From positions 18,318,037 to 18,382,036 of the forward strand of contig NC_049991.1 in the NCBI RefSeq assembly GCF_000003815.2: a stretch of 64,000 nucleotides of DNA, read 5' to 3'. A program made the translations under genes and the position numbers. The DNA is from Branchiostoma floridae (taxonomy: Eukaryota; Chordata; Leptocardii; Amphioxiformes; Branchiostomatidae). Shown here piece after piece: positions 56,767-64,000 of this stretch. The notes below the pieces were generated by a model that was not told where the DNA came from, made no database searches, and saw only the letters and a list, made by a program, of their open reading frames with translations. Position 1 is the first letter of the stretch. Each line of letters opens with the position of its first letter.

Positions 56767-58009
56767 CAGACATTGTTTTAGAGACTACCTACGAGAACGT
56801 CGGGCATGAACTTACGGGGGGCTGTGCCCCCTCTCTCTACACCCCACCCCACCCCAGTCGGGCACAGGGTTATTAAACTGTAAGTCCACCTTCTTCATCA
56901 GAACTTTTACGGCGAGCTACCTTCGTCTGAACTCTCTCTCAAAGTTCTCCAAAAACACCTGCTGAAAAACTGTCTAAGAAAGGTGACCTGGTGTGATTTG
57001 TATGTGTACAGTGTATATCCGTATCCAATTGATACAAACAATTTCAGTGGAAAACGGGCCCACATTGTAAAATTTTACTAGATTACTTTCTCTACTTTGT
57101 ACGATCGAACCTTAAAAGAGTGTATTTTATTTCAAGTCCAAGGATTGTCAGAAAGAGAACGAAAAGTTAGAGATAGAGACTACCGATCGCTGAGCACTTG
57201 TCATCCGAACTCTTCACTTGTAAATACCATCGTCTCACCGAAAATATAGCCTGTGTAAGAACGGTCCCACTAGTAAATATAGCGTACCGATATTGCACGG
57301 GGTTGATCAGTGATGTACATAGACGTATTGCTACCCCAAAGGGGGTAAGCGGCGTGGCCGTTCTAGGTCTGCGACATTTTGTTTTCCCTTAGCAAATTTG
57401 TTCAATGTGTTGTTGCCAAACCTATTACACGGTGTTTCGCGGCTCGCCGTGACGGGGGAGGGACTTTGTGGCAATCCAGAGCGAATGGTGCGAAAACAAA
57501 ACGTCTGTTCTACAATATTTACCTACAAGATCTGCCGGGCTGATACGGAATGGAAAGTTTACGCCTGTTGCATTTTCCACTTCACTGGAGGCTGAAACGC
57601 AACAACCGATATCTCAAATGTTAGCAAGACTATTAGAACCAAATGTCGGCATCCACCTTGTAACGTTTTAAATGTCCGTGGCAATAGACAAGGCAATAGA
57701 TCTCAGTGCTAGAGTATTGGTCTCACAGAGGGCGTAATCAGTGAAAGTTGATGTTGTTTATCTTTTAGGCGTATCCACGAGAATCTAAACTAACCGACTA
57801 TGTTTTAAAACACTCTATCGGGTATTGTGTCTTTGTGTAAACTAAGTTGTTGTATTAGCACTCGAGAATGCTACGGTTGTATCCAATGTGCGGCCACGAG
57901 TCTTTAGACCGTCGCTTGTCAGTATTCGCTCAGTTTGACCGACGTAAAAGTTGTAGATTCATAGCACGAGTTTTGTAGTTACACACCGCTTTTTGTGTGC
58001 GCAGATGAA
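56767..58009 (+). other. Probable FOXL2 3' UTR and flank
   Basis: Non-coding sequence from the stop to the first clear AATAAA. No splice-supported reading frame seen. Confidence 0.45.
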
Positions 58010-58015
58010 AATAAA
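58010..58015 (+). terminator. Poly(A) signal AATAAA, candidate FOXL2 3' end
   Basis: GAAAATAAAG about 1.25 kb after the FOXL2 stop. It is the first exact AATAAA I found downstream on this strand. Confidence 0.35.
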
Positions 58016-60629
58016 GTACGTAGGTCGGGCGGTCACGCCAAATTCTTGCAAAACACCGTTTCGTCTCGAAGTTTTGTTTCTGCGGAGCTCTTTGTACTGA
58101 ATGAATGACCAGTATGTACGCATTCTTGTAGTGAAAGGACCAGGGTTGGCTCGAATCGTCCCTCCGCCATTCATGTCATAGATTTTCAGAATCTCATCCA
58201 TCAAGCTCGGATGATCATTTTTGTTTGCTTACAACGCGGCGCAGAAAGGGCGGGTGAGAGGGGTCAGGACGGGACCTGATCGCTTACACGGACCCGGGCA
58301 TGTTTTCACAGTAGAGTCGGGCACATCCCCGACATACCGACGGGAATAAGTGCCGAGTTATGTGGTGGCATGTGCCTGCCCGTTTTAAGTGTACGCCCCG
58401 CGTGGAAGATATATGGGAAAAGGCCAGACGGTTATTACTACAAGCTGTTTGTTATAGACCCGTCTTTACCGTCCCACGCCGTTATGCCTCTGTGCCAACC
58501 TTAATGTGGTGCGGCGACGGGAAATGGTGCGGGCCCCATATTTTGGAAACAAGATGTCAAGAAATCCCCCAAGGAAGCACAACAAATTTCGCGAACATAA
58601 ATTGCTTGGGGAAAACACGGGCTACCAACGTGAGGTTGTTGAAACTTGGGGAATGTGGAAACATGGTTAGACCCACCGCTTACCCATAACTACAAGATGA
58701 AACAAAGATTACGTATTATGCCCTTTAGTCTGCTCTGTCTACATTACTACAACTTCATCGTACAGACTTCACTTCATAATTCGGTGCATTCACAGCAGTT
58801 ACAGTAAACATTTTTCTTGAGGGAAAAAGTTTTATTTCTTTGCAAGATGGGTGAAACGACCTTCTCCCAATTCAAATTGAAGAATGTAAAATGGAATATT
58901 TGATTGACTCTTATATTCTTGTTATCATTAAGAAAATGTCTTGTACCACTGGGTTGAAATCTAGTTTTTAATCACTGTGAGAGTTTCTTCATAATTGTCA
59001 TTTTCGGGTACCGCTAACTACATAGGCGTTCCTCCGAATGACTGGAATTTCTGGGGATTTGCGGCCACATTTCTTGCCTCGCCCACGGGAACTAACTGTC
59101 TCTCCTGCTTACATGACAAGGTGATGTACAAGTATGTGCGAGCAGCTGAAAACGCATTAGTGTTTAAAAAACAGAACAAAACGCCCTTCAGTAGAAGTGT
59201 GCAGCATAGTTTACCCAGTAGAAGAAGTGTGTTCCTGTTCAGCGGGGTGCTTTACCTTCGCCCTGGCGGTCGCAATGAACACTTGTGGCCCTTGGTGAGT
59301 AGGGCGGGCCGTACGCCGCACGATGGACAGCTGAAAATTTCACCAGGCGACGGAAAAAAACGTCAACAGAGAGACGAAAACATCGCCTGTAAGCCTAGCC
59401 GTCGGTATGGGGTGTGTGTAAGCGTTATTTGTCCGGCACTTTTGGTGGCTGATTGCAGGGGCGGGGCCTCGGCGCGCCAGTTGGTCTCCTGCATCGGGGT
59501 GGCGTTGTCACTCAAGAGTCAAAAAATAAACTTCGAAATAAATCCGCTAAACTCGAGTGTAAAGTCTTCAGAACAATCTGGTGATAAAAAGCATTGAACC
59601 TATCATTTTATAGCCTGGTATCTAGCCATATTATAGTTCCCTGTGTCTTTTGTCCTCTCCGCAAATTCGTACCAGGCTAGGATGCAAATATATCCATTCG
59701 GAACGAAAAGACGGCCTTGTGTCCATCTACAATTCCTATACAGTTAACACGGCGGCAAATTAACTTAGACATAAAATTAATTTCTACAGCTACCCCGTGT
59801 TAAAATCTTTCAGCACAATGAAGATTAAACAATGTATTCGAAACAAAAATGTTGGCGATGTTTTTTTCAGGGTCTATTTCTTTTTTTGTTACGTTGACAT
59901 ATATCCATCTGGAAAATGCTAACGGCATCCAGTTTCAATTTAAAGCCTTTCCTGGTTAGAGTATTTCAATGTAGAATTGTTTAATTTCATAACAAGGGAA
60001 GTTTGCCACAACCAATTGAGATGACATTTGATTATAACAAGATCATTGTTCCTGGAATTTACTACCATCGTCTATCATGCAAAATTTCTTTTAATATCTT
60101 TTTTTGAAACAGGATACAGAGAATCTGAAAATGATGCAGCAATTCTAACATATGCAGCGTTGACAAGCAAAAACGGCTTAAATATGTATGTAGAAACTTA
60201 ACGTCTCTAAATTAGCGATCAGCCAGTCAGCGTCGTACGCCCAAACATACTTAGAGTCCCACTTTTGCAATTATACATTTAGTTATTCAACACCAAGACA
60301 AGGAAACGTATTCCTCCATATGATAATTTTGTCTTTTATAACATGTAATAAGAAAATATAGGAGTAATTGTTAATAAACTATGAGACGTAGAATCTTACT
60401 TTTAAGAAATATCCTCGAAACGTTTATATTAAATTTAGATGGCTATAGCTTTTCAGATTGATAGTAAATTTTACTCTTGCCAGCAGAAATTACTTGAATC
60501 ATTATATTGTTGTTTGAAAACGAGCATCGTTTGTGGCGGTGACTACCAACATGTAAATGTACAAAGTCATTTATGCGTTTGTATTTCATAACTATACTGA
60601 TTCGTGCCTGGTCATCAGCTGATTACTCT
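58016..60629. other. Intergenic, no confident gene
   Basis: Contains two GC-richer islands (about 58240-58600 and 59000-59560) with long open frames but no domain, splice or codon evidence. A small hairpin of TAGCCTGGTA/TACCAGGCTA lies at 59611-59680. Confidence 0.5.
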
Positions 60630-61075
60630 TGTTCATTATTTATCACAATATTTAAAGATTGTACAGTTAATATCATGCCTTCTGTACTGTTTGAAGTGTT
60701 AGGCCATCTGCTGTCATTGTATTGGCTACCATGTGTTGACTCTTGCTACAGTTTTGTGCATAATTTATTACAAATTTGAAGACAGTAGAGTGAAGACAAT
60801 GCCTGCTGTACTGTACTGTTTCTCTCTCTCACTCAGTCCCGTAGCCGGTGGCTGTAGGGGCAGTAAGACTGTTTGCACTGTTTGGCCGTGTTGGTTACAA
60901 AGTCGTCAGCGCAGTATACAGAAAAGCTGTTGGCTAGTGGCTACCTGGTGTTGACTCTAGCAGAAGTATCTTTTTATGTTCATGTTTTATTACATAATTT
61001 GAAGACTGTATAGTAAAGACAATGCCTGCTATACTGTTTGCCGTGTTGGTCACCTACAAAGCCCACTGCCTGGCC
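60630..61075 (+). repeat. Imperfect direct repeat, about three copies
   Basis: TTATTACA..ATTTGAAGAC, AATGCCTGCTGTACTGT and TGGCCGTGTTGGT recur near 60650, 60765 and 61000. Confidence 0.65.
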
Positions 61076-61200
61076 CCCGTCCAGGGCGACTAATGCGGAC
61101 CATAAGTCCCGTAAATTCTCGCCAGATCGCGACACCTCCAAAACAAACCCAGCAAAACGGAGACGTTCCAAGAATCGTAACTGTTTTAACTAAGGGCTAG

Positions 61201-61411
61201 GTCACATATGTCGTAAGATCGTCGTACGATCGCTAACTTTTGGGTATTTTGGAGGACAAAAATGTACGTCTCCTGCAAAGTTCAACTGTGTTGGTACAGC
61301 ATAAATGCTGTTCTTGATCCATGTCGGTTGTTGGTTCTGTCACGGCCTACTTGAAAATCCTTTGACTTCAAAATCGTAGGACGATCGCACGACCTATGTG
61401 ATATGATCGCG
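61201..61411. mobile_element. MITE-like inverted repeat
   Basis: GTCACATATGTCGTAAGATC..GTCGTACGAT at the left pairs with ATCGTAGGACGATCGCACGA..CCTATGTGAT at the right. No coding capacity. Confidence 0.75.
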
Positions 61412-62430
61412 CCCTTGCACTCTACACTCAGGGGAAGATGAATGTAGTTTTGTTAGAAATATCCCTTCTTTTACTTCTAAAGATTTATAAAATTTACCAT
61501 TTATTTTTCTACTAAAAAAAAAACGAGTAGTCTTGCACGGTTTTGATGATTCATGATTTTGGGTGTGTACATATGAAGGAATGTGTTGGTGGTAGGTAAT
61601 CTTTTATAAGCAGCAAATGATTTCATCCATTTAGCAGATGCTACATTGTTGTATCGTAGTGTTGTCTTTAATTGTTATCGTGATCATTCTCAGTCACGGA
61701 ATACGCAGTCAAACATGTAAAATCGTCTCTATTTACTTTAACAAATACACTGAAAAATTCACCAGTTTATTGTGGCGGTTTTCCTGTGAGGAAACGATCC
61801 TTTTCTCCAGGGCGTCACGATCGTTCCACGGTTAATTTTAAGTCTTCCAGAATCAAAACATGGTCCTTAACTTAAACTGTGCAATTCCGCCATTCGGGGA
61901 CCATTTGGTCGCACACAACCTAGGTTGACTTGCTAACTTGAAAACGGAGAATAACGCCAAATGCTGTGAAGAATCTGCCAAACTTGCAACTGTGTATTAA
62001 ACTCCTTGTTTCACGGTCTGCTTGGGCAAATTGGACAAATTCTACTGTTTTCACAGCGGACAGAGGAGTTTGATAGACTGGCAGTTAATACATTGCTTTT
62101 GTATCGGAATGTATAGTCAACCCTGCAAAAGTTGTCAGTAATTCTACTAAGTAGAGATATTAGCAAACGTAACACATTTCAACTTATTTTCTGTGACGAG
62201 TAGGCTTCTTTCTTACTCCACAAAATCTCATTCTCAACGGTGAAGCGTGCTAGAGAAATAGATGCTCTAAACGTTTGTCCGTCTCTGAAGAAAAAACGGG
62301 TCCAGAAAACGGAATAGAATCTTAGTAGCCATTTGGGAACCGTTTCGTCCAACCCAGTCTGTGTAGTTAGTTCGGAACGTTGCGTGCAATGTTGTTTTTT
62401 CCGGCGGCTTCCTCGCGGCCCGGTGTGCAG

Positions 62431-62492
62431 ACGTGAAACGCTATCTTCCTGAGAAGTACCCCGCCTGCTGCACCGCTATGCCACAGTTACCA
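62431..62492 (+). other. Candidate isolated coding exon
   Basis: Bounded by GTGTGCAG and GTAAGT, with a single open frame (VKRYLPEKYPACCTAMPQLP). Neighbouring exons were not found and the product is not recognised, so this could be chance. Confidence 0.25.
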
Positions 62493-62692
62493 GTAAGTTA
62501 TTTCACGTTCTCAATACGCGCATATTTTACCGCGTTCGTCATACTGAGTTCTGCTAAACTTCGACCCCTAGTCGTGCTGGGAGGCAGAGGTGGGGACACG
62601 GACAGATGGAAAAGAAGGCTTTGCTTTTTTTTAATATCCAGCTCCAAAATTTGATATAGATATCACAAAGAGTGACAAACGTGCTTTTAAGA

Positions 62693-62916
62693 CCCACTTT
62701 CCGCTAGACGACGATCGCGCTGCGGTCCCACTGCGATCTTGATAGGATATGTGTAACCTTCACTTTCACACTTGGTATAACATACAAAACGTAAAAGTGT
62801 GACGGAGAGGACGAGTAAGAATATTCGTTTCTTTTCTATAGAATTCGTCGACAGATCTGTCAAATTTTAGGTCGCAGAAAGAGCGCGGCGAGAGCGCCGT
62901 CCTCGTGGAAACGGGG
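62693..62916. mobile_element. MITE copy A (CTTTCCACTAG / CTAGTGGAAAG ends)
   Basis: Left ACTTTCCGCTAGACGACGAT followed by CGCGCTGCGGTC; right GAGCGCGGCGAGAGCGCCGT followed by CCTCGTGGAAA. Interior shared with copy B (TATAACATACAAAACGTAAA). Its flanks exist elsewhere in the window without the insert. Confidence 0.8.
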
Positions 62917-63734
62917 TATGAGGAAAGATACCGTTGTGTAGGGCGATCTTGTTATCCCTTTGATTTTTTTATATCCAGTTGGAAAATTTGATATAGATAT
63001 CACCAAGAGTGACAAACGTGATGGAAAGGAAAGATACCGTTGCGCAGGGATATCTTGCTATTCCTTTGATATTTCTTACGTTCAAAATGAGCATGTACAT
63101 ATTTACCCCCAGAGATTTGCACCCGTGGTAATTTCTGTCATCAGAAACAGAAGTGTTCATTTACTCAATTTAACTTTGAGATTACAGTTTAAGTTTGTTA
63201 TGAAAAAAAAATATTCGTTCAGTAATTGCTATCCTCTGTAGTAGACCTGCGCTACTCACATAATTGTTGATAAAACAAGGAATGTATTTTCACAGTGCGT
63301 GTAAAGGCGATTTCTTTTTCACAAATCTGGATCTATTGCTTCTGTTGTTTTGTGATTCTCCATGATCCAATTATTCTATTGAACATCAGGTTCATCACAC
63401 ACTGGGAGGATACATATATATGCAATAGTGCATAGATTTCATGATAAGAGGTATGACTTTCATCATGGAAAAGAAATTACCGCACTTCTCACAGGCTAAC
63501 ACCGACGTGTCTTGCCCCTCGGTCCAAAGGCTATCTGAAGTTGCACCCTGTTCCTGCAGACGTACAGTACGGTCCTTGTGCGCCACGGTATGCGGCAAGT
63601 TACCACGTACAGATAACTCGGTCAGGAGAAAGCAAAGGTGGTGACTTTTACTTTCGGCTACACGCACCGAGGAAATATCACATTTCTTGTCAATTTGTAA
63701 TGTTTTATACGGCGTCACACTTTGAGGATACCGG

Positions 63735-63973
63735 CCCCCTTTCCACTACACAGCGGTCGCGCTGCGCTCTCACAGCGATCTAAAATGGATGTGTGTCACA
63801 TTTGCTTCCAGACTGGGTATATCATACAAAACGTAAAGGCGTGCAAGACAAGGCATCAAAACACACAAAGTGTAAAAAGATTCATTTTTTTTCTTTACAA
63901 TTCGTTGAGCGATCTGTCATATTTCAGGTCGCGGAGAGAGCGCGGCGAGAGCGCCGTCCTAGTGGAAAGGGGG
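63735..63973. mobile_element. MITE copy B (CTTTCCACTAG / CTAGTGGAAAG ends)
   Basis: Left CCCCCTTTCCACTACACAGC, right CCGTCCTAGTGGAAAGGGGG. GAGCGCGGCGAGAGCGCCGT is identical to copy A. Confidence 0.85.
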
Positions 63974-64000
63974 TATAACGTATCATCTTAGTACGTTAAT

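Noticed and set aside
58995..59597. 200-codon frame
   Set aside because: Starts at TTG, has no recognisable domain or splice context, and lies in unstructured intergenic sequence; could be checked by RNA-seq.
1..64000. tRNA genes and CRISPR arrays
   Set aside because: By-eye scan for GGTTCRANYCC B boxes found only degenerate SINE-like matches; repeats are tandem or palindromic without spacer architecture. A tRNAscan run would be decisive.

Overview
The window looks like lancelet (Branchiostoma, probably B. floridae) nuclear DNA. It holds intron-rich genes with clear chordate orthologues (LUC7L3, WIPI2 and FOXL2), an extracellular multidomain protein built from shuffled EGF, pentraxin and TSP1 modules, and very many short palindromic (MITE-like) repeats and minisatellites. 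Two runs of N mark assembly gaps. The species call is inference; no alignment could be run.

Layout. (1) 1-7725, plus strand: 3' part of a gene for a secreted or membrane-anchored protein with 12 EGF repeats, a pentraxin/LamG domain, a TSP1 repeat, a sushi-like segment, a module with a furin-type site, a GCC2/GCC3 Cys module and a short basic C-terminal tail. (2) 9033-10771, minus: a four-exon gene I assembled from phase-compatible exons, product not recognised, with its own poly(A) signal. (3) 12185-18273, minus: complete nine-exon LUC7L3 (U1 snRNP-associated splicing factor), with a 1.57-kb hAT-like element in intron 3. (4) 18984-19237: an inverted-repeat promoter between LUC7L3 and the divergent WIPI2. 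(5) 19352-30235, plus: complete twelve-exon WIPI2 (autophagy PI3P effector). (6) 30.3-55.2 kb: mostly intergenic and repeat-rich, with one possible short Cys-containing gene on the minus strand (37524-40818) and an orphan CRE/YY1 promoter-like site. (7) 55921-56766, plus: single-exon FOXL2 with a TATA box. (8) 56.8-64 kb: FOXL2 3' sequence, then intergenic repeats.

Most interesting observation: WIPI2 carries local duplications that each copy a splice junction at five of its eleven introns. They are a 76-bp array copying the exon 3 acceptor, 161-, 71- and 142-bp duplications copying the exon 5 donor, exon 7 donor and exon 9 acceptor, and an older 120-bp duplication copying the exon 12 acceptor. 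The gene is therefore surrounded by decoy splice sites. A second notable signal is four RFX X-box-like palindromes spaced exactly 21 bp apart just after the WIPI2 stop codon. The genes do not form a shared pathway; the only structural link is the divergent LUC7L3/WIPI2 pair sharing a mirrored promoter.
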